Below, piece by piece: positions 1 to 8,694 of a DNA stretch of 42,793 nt (position 1 is the stretch's first letter; the number at the start of each line of letters is the position of its first letter). The translations under genes were made by a program, and so were the position numbers. This DNA comes from Dendronalium phyllosphericum CENA369 (GTDB lineage: Bacteria > Cyanobacteriota > Cyanobacteriia > Cyanobacteriales > Nostocaceae): NCBI RefSeq assembly GCF_016056275.1, contig NZ_JAECZA010000029.1, positions 1 to 42,793 on the forward strand, in the 5' to 3' direction. Below the pieces are notes generated by a model. That model had not been told where the DNA came from. It searched no databases and worked only from the letters and a program-made list of their open reading frames with translations.

Positions 1-28
1 ACACCCCACACCCCACACCCTACACCCC
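1..28. repeat. ACACCCC heptamer tandem repeat
   Basis: Four consecutive 7-nt units (ACACCCC, ACACCCC, ACACCCT, ACACCCC) open the window. Short tandem heptamers of this sort are typical of cyanobacterial intergenic DNA. A CCCC-AACG-GGGC mini-hairpin follows near 33-42. No gene is seen in 29-209. Confidence 0.6.
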
Positions 29-209
29 TCCCCAACGGGGCTTGGTAATGCAGCCAAAAGTCTATCCAAATCCTAACAAATATTAAGTTCCGATCTCGAA
101 ATGGAAATGCACCGGGAAGTAACTCACGGTGCATTTGTTTTATTGCGCTTTGTTTAGTAATAAGGAGTGGATGAGAATATCTGTCCTTTTCTCCTTATCC
201 TTTATCCTT

Positions 210-638
210 TCATTTGGATGCCAGAACTTCTGATACCGCTGCGTGTGCCAATATAACATTAGGTTCGCCTTGGAGAGCAGCATAGTATTTTCTAGCAAAG
301 GTATTACCTTCTTCTGACGGCGTAATTAGCATCCGCGCATCAGCACTCAAATTTTGGATATCTTCTAGCGTTATGGGTTCGTCTGCTGCCAGCATGACAT
401 CGATTCTTACAACTAACTCAGAAATGCGATGCAGCCAAGCAAATTGTCCATCGTTAATTACGAGTTGCAGCAGTTCTCCGCTCGATACTCGTCCGCGTAC
501 CTGTTCGTAAGCAATGCGTTCTGTGTTAAGTAACACTTGGTGAAGGCGTAGCAATTTGTTTCGCAGATCGCGTAGATGCTGATGTTGACTTATTCTTTGT
601 TGAAGTGTATTAGAAGTCAATGGAATCCTTCCTCCCAT
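210..638 (-). CDS. conserved protein of unknown function
   Basis: 142 residues, soluble, without signal peptide or membrane segment. The first 50 residues are helical and rich in Gln, Arg and Leu. The core contains two conserved-looking blocks: FAWLHRISELVVRID (about residues 67-81) and the Leu/Asp-rich stretch around residues 88-103, with FARKYYAAL further on. I believe this composition matches a small uncharacterised family shared by cyanobacteria and proteobacteria, but I cannot assign a function. It stands alone: the downstream side is the window edge and the upstream side faces the divergent PadR regulator, so the 245 bp between them probably hold both promoters. The start is the first ATG; the initial MGGRIPLT could be leader-like, and no later Met offers an obvious alternative in the first 80 residues. 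Confidence 0.7.
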   Translation of the reverse strand: MGGRIPLTSNTLQQRISQHQHLRDLRNKLLRLHQVLLNTERIAYEQVRGRVSSGELLQLVINDGQFAWLHRISELVVRIDVMLAADEPITLEDIQNLSADARMLITPSEEGNTFARKYYAALQGEPNVILAHAAVSEVLASK

Positions 639-798
639 TACGATAATCTTTAAAAGCTTGAATAATTTCTTCTTCAGTATTATTTACAAATAAACTATAA
701 CGAACAATTAATTTGCTGAACTACAGTCGCACTTAATTGACGTGTGAAGTGCAGTTCAATACTCGCTGTTTAGGTTTTTACTTTGCTAGATAGTTTCT

Positions 799-818
799 AT
801 ATATGATTAGTCATATAT
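799..818. promoter_or_regulatory. palindromic candidate PadR operator
   Basis: Perfect inverted repeat ATATATGA-TTAG-TCATATAT, 8-bp arms around a 4-nt spacer, ending 65 nt before the preferred PadR start. PadR-family repressors usually bind AT-rich dyads of the ATGT/ACAT type and autoregulate, so this is the natural operator candidate. Binding is inferred. Confidence 0.45.
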
Positions 819-883
819 TAACATAAAAACATATACGATTGAACAGATATAGTTTCTACTACTTTACGTTCGGAAAACCGTCT

Positions 884-1453
884 ATGTCGCTGGCACACAC
901 AATTCTAGGTTTCCTTCAGCAAGAAAAAATGACAGGTTACGATCTGAAAACAAGCTGTTTTGATCGCTGCATTGCTCACTTATGGTCTGCGGATCAGGCT
1001 CAGATTTATAGAACGCTGGATAAACTTGTTGATTGTGGTTGGATTACTTGTACTGTTGAAATTCAGCGCGATCGCCCTAACCGCAAAGTCTATAGTATGA
1101 CTGAAGCCGGAAAAGCTGAGTTAATTCGATGGTTGCAATGTCCTCAACCATTACCGACGCTGCGAGAACCATTACTAGTTCAGTTATTTTTTGCCGCACA
1201 GTTATCGAATGAAGCGATCGTTCAATTGCTAGAACAGCAGCTTAGTGTACGCAATGAAAAGCTGGCTAAATGTCAAAAGATTCAGTTACCGATGCTTGGC
1301 GATCGCTTTACTAGCCGCGAGCAAATGATGCAAAAGCTCGTACTAGATTTTGCGATCCGAAGAGAACAAACTTACATTGATTGGCTAATGACCGCTATTG
1401 ATGTTATTCACCACCAAGGAGATGAAAGAGTAGAAAACAGAGAAGTTAACTGA
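884..1453 (+). CDS. PadR-family transcriptional regulator
   Basis: 189 residues from the preferred ATG. The reading frame is open upstream to a TTG at 839, but the family consensus begins at MSLAHTILGFLQQ, so I choose 884. The N-terminal winged helix (about residues 1-85) shows the PadR pattern: LGFLQQEKMTGYDLK, then the wing with SADQAQIYRTLDKLVDCGWI and DRPNRKVYSMTEAGKAEL. The C-terminal half is the Vir-type helical dimerisation domain (LREPLLVQLFFAAQLS onwards). PadR proteins commonly repress an adjacent multidrug exporter, and the gene is followed after 460 bp by remnants of an ABC-2 exporter permease on the same strand. It has therefore probably lost its original target, while its own AT-rich palindromic upstream site remains. 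The call on family is secure; the ligand is unknown. Confidence 0.88.
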   Translation: MSLAHTILGFLQQEKMTGYDLKTSCFDRCIAHLWSADQAQIYRTLDKLVDCGWITCTVEIQRDRPNRKVYSMTEAGKAELIRWLQCPQPLPTLREPLLVQLFFAAQLSNEAIVQLLEQQLSVRNEKLAKCQKIQLPMLGDRFTSREQMMQKLVLDFAIRREQTYIDWLMTAIDVIHHQGDERVENREVN

Positions 1454-1759
1454 CAATTAATTCAATAACGTCTGAACGCGAAACAAAGCAATTTAGACGC
1501 GCACTAAACTGTATTCCCTATTATTAGTATAGTTTAACGAATCTACATCTGTTTAAATATTGTTGAGTAAATAGCGTCATTATTTGCTCATCCTGTGTGC
1601 GAGAAGGTAATGCCAACTCTATAGATTCAAAATTATAAAGACATTTCTATTTGCTGAAGTTCTTCATATCAACCACCACTTGTAGAACAGACACAATAAG
1701 ACTGCGATCGCGCCTCAGCAGTACTTATTAAGAAATTATAAAAAATAAAGTATCTAATT

Positions 1760-1771
1760 GTTACATGTAAC
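1760..1771. promoter_or_regulatory. perfect 12-bp palindrome upstream of permease remnant
   Basis: GTTACATGTAAC is fully self-complementary and lies in the 460-bp gap 1454-1913 that otherwise holds no gene I can support. Its TACATGTA core is of the kind PadR proteins bind, so it could be the former operator of the exporter operon. It could also be chance in AT-rich DNA. Confidence 0.3.
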
Positions 1772-1913
1772 ACAAGTATCAGATTCTACTTTGCAAGTCT
1801 CTTGGAGGCGATAGCAAGATACTAAAGCTACCAAACATTAGAATACTTTACGGGTATACATCGACAAAAATGTATTGAAATGTTAAAACTGACACTTAAG
1901 GTCAGATTTCTTT

Positions 1914-2816
1914 TTGCAAAGCGTTGGCTTACAACCAAGCAACCAATTAATTACCGTCCGCGTGCGTCTTTGGTTTAATCCAGGAAGAAAAGAATCTCTT
2001 TATCTTGTACCAGGTGCTTATGCCCTAATTTTGTGTGTTTATCCATCACTCTTAGCAGCACTGGCAATGACCCGTGAAAAAGAGCAAGGCACAATTATTA
2101 AGCTTACGCTGCTAGCATCAGTGCTGCTGAACTTTTATTAGGCAAGGGTCTGGCCTACGTACTAATTGCTATTGGTCAAACTCTATTTATTATGTTTATA
2201 GGCTCACTCATTTTTGGGCTGCACTTGGTGGGCAACCCAACACCATTATTTATTGCTACTTTAATTTTTTTAATGTCTAGTGTCATGTTCGGCTGTACGC
2301 GAGAAAGAGTCTGGAACGCTAGAACAGTTGTTGATGACTCCTGCGGAAAATTGGGAAATCTTATTAGCGAAACTTTCACCTTTGTCTATTTTGTTGTTGG
2401 GTGATGTTGTTTTAGTTCTCTGTTTAGCCCGCTTTATTTTTGGGCTTCCCTTACGGAGTGATATTTTTCTTTGTTTACTATTCTCAAGTATTTACATTTC
2501 AATCGTAATTTCTCTGGGCATCCTCATCGGGACGATGCTACAAAATCAGCAGCAGACTCAACTTATAGCTTTCTCTATCAATGTACCGTTGGGGCTACTC
2601 TCTGGTGCGATTACGCCTGTAGAGAGTATGCCATCACTGTTTCAGTACGCATCTTTGCTAAATCCGCTACGCCATTACATCACAATTGTACGTAACTTAC
2701 TCATAAAGGGTGTTGGTATTGATGTAGTTTGGCCAAATGCGATCGCACTATTATTTTTTTCAACTGTGCTTTTAGTAATCAGCACTAGAAAATTCCGCAG
2801 TCAGCTAAGTGCCTAA
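1914..2816 (+). pseudogene. ABC-2 type exporter permease, chimeric remnant
   Basis: Three partial frames form a broken drug-export permease. Frame 1 (from 1914) carries RVRLWFNPG..LYLVPGAYALIL and LAALAMTREKEQGTI, the classic ABC-2 block. A 1-nt loss near 2103 shifts the reading to YAASISAAELLLGKGLAYVL followed by TM-like GSLIFGLHLVGNP to about 2290. There the frame changes again and a second REKESGT motif appears (VREKESGTLEQLLMTPAENW), continuing intact to the stop at 2816 with SGAITPVESMP and NPLRHY, typical of the C-terminal half. Two copies of the REKE-GT motif in one gene length mean that the 5' part of one permease is joined to the 3' part of a paralogue, as expected from deletion between tandem ybhS/ybhR-like genes. 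No ATPase or HlyD-type adaptor gene is nearby, so the exporter is dead. Confidence 0.8.
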
Positions 2817-2862
2817 ACTCGCATTTGGCTAATGTACCAATTCTTTGGAGCGATCGCAATCA

Positions 2863-2889
2863 AAAGCCCGGTCGTTGTAACCGGGCTTT
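2863..2889 (+). terminator. rho-independent-like hairpin after permease remnant
   Basis: AAAGCCCGGT and ACCGGGCTTT form a perfect 10-bp stem with a 7-nt CGTTGTA loop, 46 nt after the permease stop. There is no long T tract beyond TTT, so it may terminate weakly or in both directions. The rest of the 2817-3134 gap shows nothing recognisable. Confidence 0.65.
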
Positions 2890-3134
2890 CGCTCAAAACT
2901 GGGAGATGGAGATATATTCCCCGAAAGTTTAGTTATAGAAGTTCAGTATAAATCGCTGTCCTATTCAGTACTACCACTGCCGCTTTGCCAATTCCGGAAA
3001 CCTAGAAAAAATTTTTATCCAGTCACCATTGACAACCGATGGCTAAACATAGCAGTAGATTGGCAACGCCAGCACATAAGCATAAAATTTAAAAGCAAGA
3101 ATAGTTAACTATAATTTACTTTACATATTTGCTC

Positions 3135-3233
3135 ATGAACGATGGTAGCGCTCAAGAATGGCTAACCGTATCAGCCTATGTAGGTTTCACGCTTTTCGTG
3201 ATTTGGGGCGTGTTCGCCACACAGAAGAAATGA
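3135..3233 (+). CDS. 32-aa single-helix membrane peptide
   Basis: ATG to TGA gives MNDGSAQEWLTVSAYVGFTL followed by FVIWGVFATQKK: a short polar N terminus, one 18-20 residue hydrophobic helix (about residues 10-28) and a Lys-Lys end. This is the architecture of the tiny single-pass subunits that cyanobacteria put into photosynthetic and NDH complexes (PetN, PetM, Psb and Ndh small subunits). It does not match any of those I can recall, so I give no name. The ORF is isolated between the permease remnant and cheR. No strong Shine-Dalgarno is visible. The composition and clean helix argue for a real gene, but only conservation in relatives would settle it. Confidence 0.45.
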   Translation: MNDGSAQEWLTVSAYVGFTLFVIWGVFATQKK

Positions 3234-3422
3234 AAAAAGTAATTGTTGACAGATGACAGATGGCTGTCAATAAATAATGAAACAGGATAATTTATTTTTT
3301 GGAGTTCCTTTGTTTGAGGAACAAGGTAAAGTATTGAAAACAGCTTTATCAATTTTTATACTAGCTGTCTTACATTACGAATTACGAATTAACTCGTTCA
3401 GCATCATCTCCTAAGTTTAGTT

Positions 3423-4253
3423 ATGAATTTGCCCAAAGCCAAGTTGGAGGACATTGAAATCCAGTTGCTATTGGAGGGGATTTACCAGTACTACGGTTAT
3501 GACTTCCGCAATTATGCTTTGTCTTCGCTGAAACGCCGAGTTCATAGCTTTATGCGATCGCAGGAGTTAGCTAGTGTTTCTGCTTTACAAGAGCGCTTGC
3601 TGCACGATCGCCCCTATTTGGAGCGATTTTTGCTTAGTCTGACAGTGAATGTCACATCTATGTTCCGCGACCCTAGCTTTTATTTGGCCTTTAGACAGCA
3701 AGTAGTTCCCTTGTTACGAACTTATCCTTTTATTCGCATCTGGCACGCTGGATGCTCAACAGGGGAAGAAGTTTATTCAATGGCGATTCTATTACAAGAA
3801 GAAAATCTCTACCACCGTTGTCGGATATATGCCACCGATACAAACGAGAAGGTATTACAAAATGCCAAAAGTGGTATTTTCCCTCTGAGACTGATGCAAG
3901 AATACACCCAACTTTATCTAAAAGCAGGTGGCAAGCAGTCTTTTTCAGAATACTACACCGCAGCTTATGATAATGCCATTTTCCGAGCATCTCTTAGAGA
4001 AAACGCCATCTTCGCCCAGCATAATTTAGCTACTGACAGTTCTTTTAACGAGTTTAATGTCATTCTTTGTCGTAACGTCCTGATATATTTCAATCAGACA
4101 TTACAAAAGCGGGTACACGCCTTGTTTTATAACAGTTTGTGTACCTTTGGAATTTTGGGTCTGGGACGACAAGAATCGATCAGATTTTCCTCTTATGAAA
4201 AATATTATGAAGAAATGGCCAAGGGTGAAAAGCTTTACCGGAGGCTAAACTAG
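3423..4253 (+). CDS. cheR: CheR-type protein-glutamate methyltransferase
   Basis: 276 residues, the usual length for CheR. The N-terminal helical domain (residues 1-75) contains YYGYDFRNYALSSLKRRV, the family's entry motif. The methyltransferase domain follows, with the SAM-binding signature IRIWHAGCSTGEEVYSMAIL, then ATDTNEKVL (acidic loop for the ribose) and FNVILCRNVLIYFN, the conserved CheR NVLIYF block. It should transfer methyl groups from S-adenosylmethionine to glutamates of a chemoreceptor or receptor-like sensor. Its stop overlaps the GTG of the CheB gene by one base (TAGTG), so the two are translationally coupled, and a hybrid kinase follows 4 nt after CheB. No chemoreceptor, CheA or CheW is present, so the target is probably not classical chemotaxis. 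Start is the ATG at 3423; no strong ribosome site precedes it. Confidence 0.92.
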   Translation: MNLPKAKLEDIEIQLLLEGIYQYYGYDFRNYALSSLKRRVHSFMRSQELASVSALQERLLHDRPYLERFLLSLTVNVTSMFRDPSFYLAFRQQVVPLLRTYPFIRIWHAGCSTGEEVYSMAILLQEENLYHRCRIYATDTNEKVLQNAKSGIFPLRLMQEYTQLYLKAGGKQSFSEYYTAAYDNAIFRASLRENAIFAQHNLATDSSFNEFNVILCRNVLIYFNQTLQKRVHALFYNSLCTFGILGLGRQESIRFSSYEKYYEEMAKGEKLYRRLN

Positions 4254-4825
4254 TGTCCTTTAAAATTGTAGTAATAGGGACTTCTTTAGGGGGATTTTCG
4301 GCACTGAAAACTGTTTTAGTCAATTTACCGAACGACTTCCAAGCACCGATCGCGATCGTGCAACATCGTCACAAAGAGTCTAACAAAACTCTTAAAGAAT
4401 TATTACAAGAACACACAGATTTGCCAGTTCGGGAGGTTGAAGATAAAGACGAGATCGTACCAGGACAGATTTATCTAGCACCAGCAGATTATCACTTGTT
4501 AGTAGAACCAGGTTATTTTACTCTTTCTATTGATGAGCCAGTTTCTTATGCCCGACCGTCCATCGATGTGCTGTTTGAGTCAGCTGCCGATGTCTATGGC
4601 GAACGAGTTATTGGTGTCATCTTGACAGGCGCAAATCAAGATGGTAAGCAAGGACTAAAAAAAGTGAAAGCACTAGGAGGAATGACCATTGTACAGGAGC
4701 CTACCACAGCTGAAAGCTCAATTATGCCAGGAGCCGCAATTTCTGCTGTTGCAGTAGACTGGATTTTGTCACTCTCAGAAATTGCGCCTTTGCTAGTCAA
4801 CCTTTGTCACTCTATACGGAACTGA
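4253..4825 (+). CDS. cheB: CheB-type methylesterase, catalytic domain only
   Basis: 190 residues: only the C-terminal esterase half of canonical CheB, without a receiver domain. Visible catalytic residues fit the Ser-His-Asp triad: Ser11 in VVIGTSLGGFSAL, His38 in AIVQHRHKES and Asp130 in ILTGANQDGKQGL. Substrate-side motifs IYLAPADYHLLV and RPSIDVLFESAADVYG are also present. It would hydrolyse glutamyl methyl esters added by the preceding CheR. It begins with GTG overlapping the CheR stop and ends 4 nt before the hybrid kinase start. Lacking a receiver, it cannot be switched by its own phosphorylation; control may come from the neighbouring kinase, which carries two receivers. Similar CheB-CheR-kinase sets occur in many cyanobacteria. 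Confidence 0.92.
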   Translation: MSFKIVVIGTSLGGFSALKTVLVNLPNDFQAPIAIVQHRHKESNKTLKELLQEHTDLPVREVEDKDEIVPGQIYLAPADYHLLVEPGYFTLSIDEPVSYARPSIDVLFESAADVYGERVIGVILTGANQDGKQGLKKVKALGGMTIVQEPTTAESSIMPGAAISAVAVDWILSLSEIAPLLVNLCHSIRN

Positions 4826-4829
4826 ACTC

Positions 4830-6923
4830 ATGCAGCCGGAACCCAAAGTCAACATCCTCTTGGTGGATGATAAACTGGAAAATTTACTGGCACTAGAGGC
4901 TATTTTGGAGAGGCTGGGAGAAACGCTAGTCAGAGCCACTTCCGGAGAGGAAGCCTTGAGGTGCTTATTGCATCAGGACTTTGCGGTGATTTTGCTGGAT
5001 GTGCAAATGCCAGGGATGGATGGCTTTGAAACTGCTACCTTGATTCGCAGTCGGGGGCGATCGCGTCATACTCCAATTATCTTTCTGACTGCCTTTAGCA
5101 CTAGCGATCAAATGCTGTTTAAAGGTTATGCCTTGGGTGCAGTGGATTATCTGCTCAAACCCATAGATCCCAATATTTTGACTTCTAAGGTTATAGTATT
5201 TGTCGAACTATTTAAAAAAACACAAGCAGTCCAGCAACAAGCAGCCCAACTGGCAGCTGTGAATGCCGAACTCAAGCAAAGTGAAGAAAGATTTCGTTCG
5301 TTAAGTACCTGCTCTCCCGTGGGCATTTTTGAAACCGATACAGAAGGGCAGTGTAAGTATACTAATCCCCGTTACCAAACAATTTGCGGCTTGAGTGCAG
5401 CAGCAAGTTTAGAAAAGAAATGGCTGGAATCAGTGCATCCAGAAGACCAGGAACGAGCAATTGCTAGTTGGTCTGCATACATTCGTGAAGGTCGTGAATA
5501 TTCAGAAGATTTTCGGTTTCAAACAGCTGACGGTATAGTTCGTTGGGTAGAAGTGCGATCGTCACCCATGCTGTCAAATCATGGAGAATTGCTAGGGTAT
5601 GTAGGTACTCTTGAAGACATTACCGAACGCAAGCAAGCCGAAGAAATCCGCGCTCAAGTAATTCGAGAACAGACCGCTAGACAGGAAGCAGAAGCGGCAA
5701 ACCGCATGAAAGATGAGTTTCTTGCCGTTCTCTCCCACGAACTCCGCACGCCCCTAACTTCAATGTTGGGCTGGTCAAAAATACTCCGCTCTAAAAAACT
5801 TGACGAAACAGCTACGGCTAAAGCCCTGGAAGCCATCGAACGCAATGCTATCTCCCAAGTGCAACTCATTGAGGACATTTTGGACGTATCGCGGATTATC
5901 CGAGGTCAGCTGCGATTAAATTTATGTGCGGTCAATCCGATTACTGTGGTGGAAGCAGCCCTAGTAGCAGTCCGTCCCCTAGCAGATACAAAAAGTATTC
6001 GGATAAATACGATGCTAGATGGTACGTTAGGCTCAGTTTGTGGCGATCCGGCCCGTTTGCAGCAAGTTGTCTGGAATTTACTAACTAATGCCATTAAATT
6101 CACGCCTAAAGGTGGGGAAGTAGAAATCCGGCTAGAAAAAATAGAGCAAGAAAGCAGAGATATTCAGCTGACATCCGCTTCTGTGCCCCTTTCCTTTCCA
6201 GCATCATCCTACGCTCAAATCCGAGTAATTGATACAGGTGTTGGCATTGAGTCTGACTTTTTGCCTAAAGTATTTGAACGTTTTCGCCAAGCAGATAGCA
6301 CCACAACACGAGCGCACAATGGATTGGGATTGGGACTAGCGATCGTTCGGCATTTAGTAGAATTGCATGGCGGTATGATTTTGGCAGAAAGTCCAGGACC
6401 GGGACAAGGAGCAACCTTTACCGTGAGGCTACCACTAATGCCAGATGGAAACCAGGGCAACAGAAGTAGTGAAGCAGGGCAAGAAAATTTTGCTATTTCC
6501 TCTTTCCCCGATACTTCTGCCCCCCTGAATGGCTTAAATGTGCTGATTGTGGATGATGAAGCTGATACCCGTAACTTTCTCGCCTTTATGTTTGAGGAGT
6601 ACGGAGCAAGTGCCACAGCAGTAGCATCGGTAGAGGCTGCTTTGGAAGTACTCGAACAATCAAAACCGGATGTCTTAATTAGCGACATCGGCATGTCAGA
6701 ACAAAATGGTTACACCTTGATCCGTCAATTACGTTCTCTAGAACCGGAAAAAGGAGGAAGTATTCCTGCGATCGCTTTAACAGCATATTCACGAGAAGAA
6801 GACCGCCTACAAGCTCTGACAGCTGGCTTTCAACAGCATTTATCTAAACCTGTTGACCCCAACAAGTTAATTGCTGTAGTTGCCAATCTTTTAAAACTAC
6901 CTCCACCAGTTCCAGTTAGCTAA
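4830..6923 (+). CDS. hybrid histidine kinase REC-PAS-HisKA-HATPase-REC
   Basis: 697 residues, cytoplasmic, no membrane segment. Order: receiver 1 (residues 7-125; ILLVDD, phosphoacceptor Asp57 in VILLDVQMPGMDG, Lys110 in YLLKPID), a short coiled coil, PAS/PAC (about 152-270, ending GTLEDITERKQAE), HisKA with His303 in LSHELRTPLTSML, HATPase with N-box QQVVWNLLTNAIKFTPKGG, G1 VIDTGVGIE and G2 GLGLGLAIV, then receiver 2 (about 563-690; LNVLIVDDE, LISDIGMSEQNGY, LSKPVDP). The first receiver lets another kinase modulate it; the terminal receiver either accepts phosphate from its own domain or acts as a sink. It is the last gene of the cheR-cheB operon (4-nt gap), suggesting that methylation and phosphorylation act on the same sensory pathway. 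No DNA-binding output is encoded here. Confidence 0.93.
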   Translation: MQPEPKVNILLVDDKLENLLALEAILERLGETLVRATSGEEALRCLLHQDFAVILLDVQMPGMDGFETATLIRSRGRSRHTPIIFLTAFSTSDQMLFKGYALGAVDYLLKPIDPNILTSKVIVFVELFKKTQAVQQQAAQLAAVNAELKQSEERFRSLSTCSPVGIFETDTEGQCKYTNPRYQTICGLSAAASLEKKWLESVHPEDQERAIASWSAYIREGREYSEDFRFQTADGIVRWVEVRSSPMLSNHGELLGYVGTLEDITERKQAEEIRAQVIREQTARQEAEAANRMKDEFLAVLSHELRTPLTSMLGWSKILRSKKLDETATAKALEAIERNAISQVQLIEDILDVSRIIRGQLRLNLCAVNPITVVEAALVAVRPLADTKSIRINTMLDGTLGSVCGDPARLQQVVWNLLTNAIKFTPKGGEVEIRLEKIEQESRDIQLTSASVPLSFPASSYAQIRVIDTGVGIESDFLPKVFERFRQADSTTTRAHNGLGLGLAIVRHLVELHGGMILAESPGPGQGATFTVRLPLMPDGNQGNRSSEAGQENFAISSFPDTSAPLNGLNVLIVDDEADTRNFLAFMFEEYGASATAVASVEAALEVLEQSKPDVLISDIGMSEQNGYTLIRQLRSLEPEKGGSIPAIALTAYSREEDRLQALTAGFQQHLSKPVDPNKLIAVVANLLKLPPPVPVS

Positions 6924-6952
6924 ATCTAGCGCCATTATCTCTGTTTCTTAAA

Positions 6953-7190
6953 AATGCAACTATCTCAAGGATGATTTAGAAATGCTTTGTTGTATTGCGC
7001 TGACAGCAAAATTTTGCACAGAATAATCGTCTCCAAAAGAATTCTTTAATAATTCGTGCGGTTGTTTCTCGCTACTGTACAAGAAAATGCGTAATATAGC
7101 AATTTGCAGAAATCGTATAAAAAACAATTTTAGAAACGATGAGCTAACTAAGAAATTTGGCTCAATCAATTGCACCTGAAGGATAAAAGT
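6953..7190. repeat. intergenic repeat copy A beside RTX gene 1
   Basis: Non-coding sequence 3' of the first RTX gene, sharing many blocks with 8484-8694 and 9985-10177: GCAACTATCT..AGGATGAT, ATTGCGCTGA.AGCAAA, CACAGAATA, TTGCAGAAAT and GAGCTAACTAAGAAATTTGG. Copy A has about 20 extra nucleotides next to the RTX stop codon. Confidence 0.8.
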
Positions 7191-8414
7191 CTAAACGAAA
7201 CGGAAGTAGCTTTCGTCAAGACTTAGACCTGAAACTCCTTGTATAATTGCAATTAACACATCTGTGTCTTGGTCAATATATATTGCTGTTCCTTGTGGTA
7301 AACCAATAGGAGAAGAGCCTAAAATATATTTCACTGGTATTCCTAAAGGCTCACCATAATTAGAATATGATTTGGGCAGTTGAATAACATCTTGGCTGCG
7401 GCTGAAGTCAGTAATGATTGCATATTCTTTGTTACTTTGCAGGACAGGGTCAGACGAATAATAAAGATTGCCATATTCTCCTCCTAGAATAAATTGGTCT
7501 CTTCCTGCACCGCCTGTCAACGTATCAACTGGAATATCGTAAAAATTGTCCACAACATCGCCAATAAGTACATCATCACCAGTACCCCCATCTAAGACAT
7601 CACTTCCAGGGCCTGCTATTAATAAATCGTTACCAGAGCCACCAATTAAAGTATCGTTATTATCATAAACGTAACCATTATCATTACCAATCAACGTGTC
7701 GTTGCCCGTACCACCGTCTAGAAAGTCGTCACCAAAAGTGCCCACCAAGGAGTCATTACCAGGGCCGCCATAAAAGGTATCATCACCAGGAGCAAATACA
7801 CGCGAACTGGAATAATATTCTGCACCACCATATATAGTGTCGTTACCAGTGCCGCCATAGAGATAATCGTTCCCGACTCCACCTTCTAAAAAATCATCTC
7901 CCGAACCTCCATCGAGTGTGTCTTTTCCACCAAGATTATCAGTAAAGTTTCCAAAAAAGGGATCTGCCAAAATAGAATCGCCATGTAGGCTATCGTTTCC
8001 CGACCCACCTACTAACAGATCGTTACCGTAACCGTTGTCATTGTATTCCTGAGTATAATCGCTGTCAAAATATCCTATGTCGTAACCAGTGTCACCACCC
8101 CATAAAACATCATCGCCCGCACCACCTATTAAGGTATCTTTGCCAAAGCCACCTTCCAGAAAATCATTACCATTGCCACCTAGTAGAGTATCTTGTCCTT
8201 GGCGGTGGAGTGTCAAAAAATCATAGTGAGCGTCAAAACCTATATCACTTAGAGAAAACTCGCCACGTAATGTATCATTTCCCGCACCACCATCAAGCCA
8301 ATCGCTACTGTCATAGCCAATGAGGATGTCGTTTCCAGCTAAACCGCTGAGTGTGTCATTATATATGGTTCCACTTAAAGTATCGTTAAACAAAGTACCA
8401 GTTTTAACTGCCAT
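7191..8414 (-). CDS. RTX-type calcium-binding repeat protein 1
   Basis: 407 residues made almost wholly of nonapeptide calcium-binding repeats of the GGxGxDxLx type; I count roughly 18 (for example GGAGNDTLRG, GGSGDDFLEG, GGTGNDTLIG). These fold as a parallel beta-roll with calcium in each turn. There is no N-terminal signal peptide. The repeat-free tail of about 85 residues (from DQFILGGEYG through LPQGTAIYIDQDTDVLI to SYFRFV) is conserved with the neighbour and may hold the type I secretion signal. It starts MAVKTGTLFNDTLSGT after an AAAGGAAG ribosome site. It is a paralogue of the gene at 8695-9915, transcribed in the same direction 280 bp downstream of it. No HlyB, HlyD or TolC genes lie nearby. 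No enzymatic domain is visible, so a structural or calcium-dependent surface role is likely. Confidence 0.88.
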   Translation of the reverse strand: MAVKTGTLFNDTLSGTIYNDTLSGLAGNDILIGYDSSDWLDGGAGNDTLRGEFSLSDIGFDAHYDFLTLHRQGQDTLLGGNGNDFLEGGFGKDTLIGGAGDDVLWGGDTGYDIGYFDSDYTQEYNDNGYGNDLLVGGSGNDSLHGDSILADPFFGNFTDNLGGKDTLDGGSGDDFLEGGVGNDYLYGGTGNDTIYGGAEYYSSSRVFAPGDDTFYGGPGNDSLVGTFGDDFLDGGTGNDTLIGNDNGYVYDNNDTLIGGSGNDLLIAGPGSDVLDGGTGDDVLIGDVVDNFYDIPVDTLTGGAGRDQFILGGEYGNLYYSSDPVLQSNKEYAIITDFSRSQDVIQLPKSYSNYGEPLGIPVKYILGSSPIGLPQGTAIYIDQDTDVLIAIIQGVSGLSLDESYFRFV

Positions 8415-8483
8415 AATCGTTAACTTCCTTTAATGTATTGTTGGTATTAAAAGTAACCTTGATGTCAATTATTTTTTGGGTTA

Positions 8484-8694
8484 AAAATGCAACTATCTAA
8501 AGGATGATGTAGAAGTACTGGATTGTATTGCGCTGATAGCAAACTTTTACACAGAATACTCGTTTCCAAAAAAATTCTCTAACAATTTATATGGTTGTTT
8601 ATTGCTGCTTTACAATAATAAGCATAAGTAAATTGCAGAAATTGCATAAAAAACATTTTTGGAAACTATGAGCTAACTAAGAAATTTGGCTCAA
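8484..8694. repeat. intergenic repeat copy B between RTX genes
   Basis: Second copy of the sequence at 6953-7190, including AAAAATGCAACTATCT, ATTGCGCTGATAGCAAA and GAGCTAACTAAGAAATTTGG. The stop codon of RTX gene 2 follows its end. The short leader 8415-8483 also resembles that upstream of RTX gene 2 (GTTAACT.CCTTT.ATGTATT). Confidence 0.8.

Noticed and set aside
6215-6694. 159-codon antisense frame in the hybrid kinase gene
   Set aside because: Opposite strand of the HATPase and receiver domains, whose motifs are complete on the sense strand.
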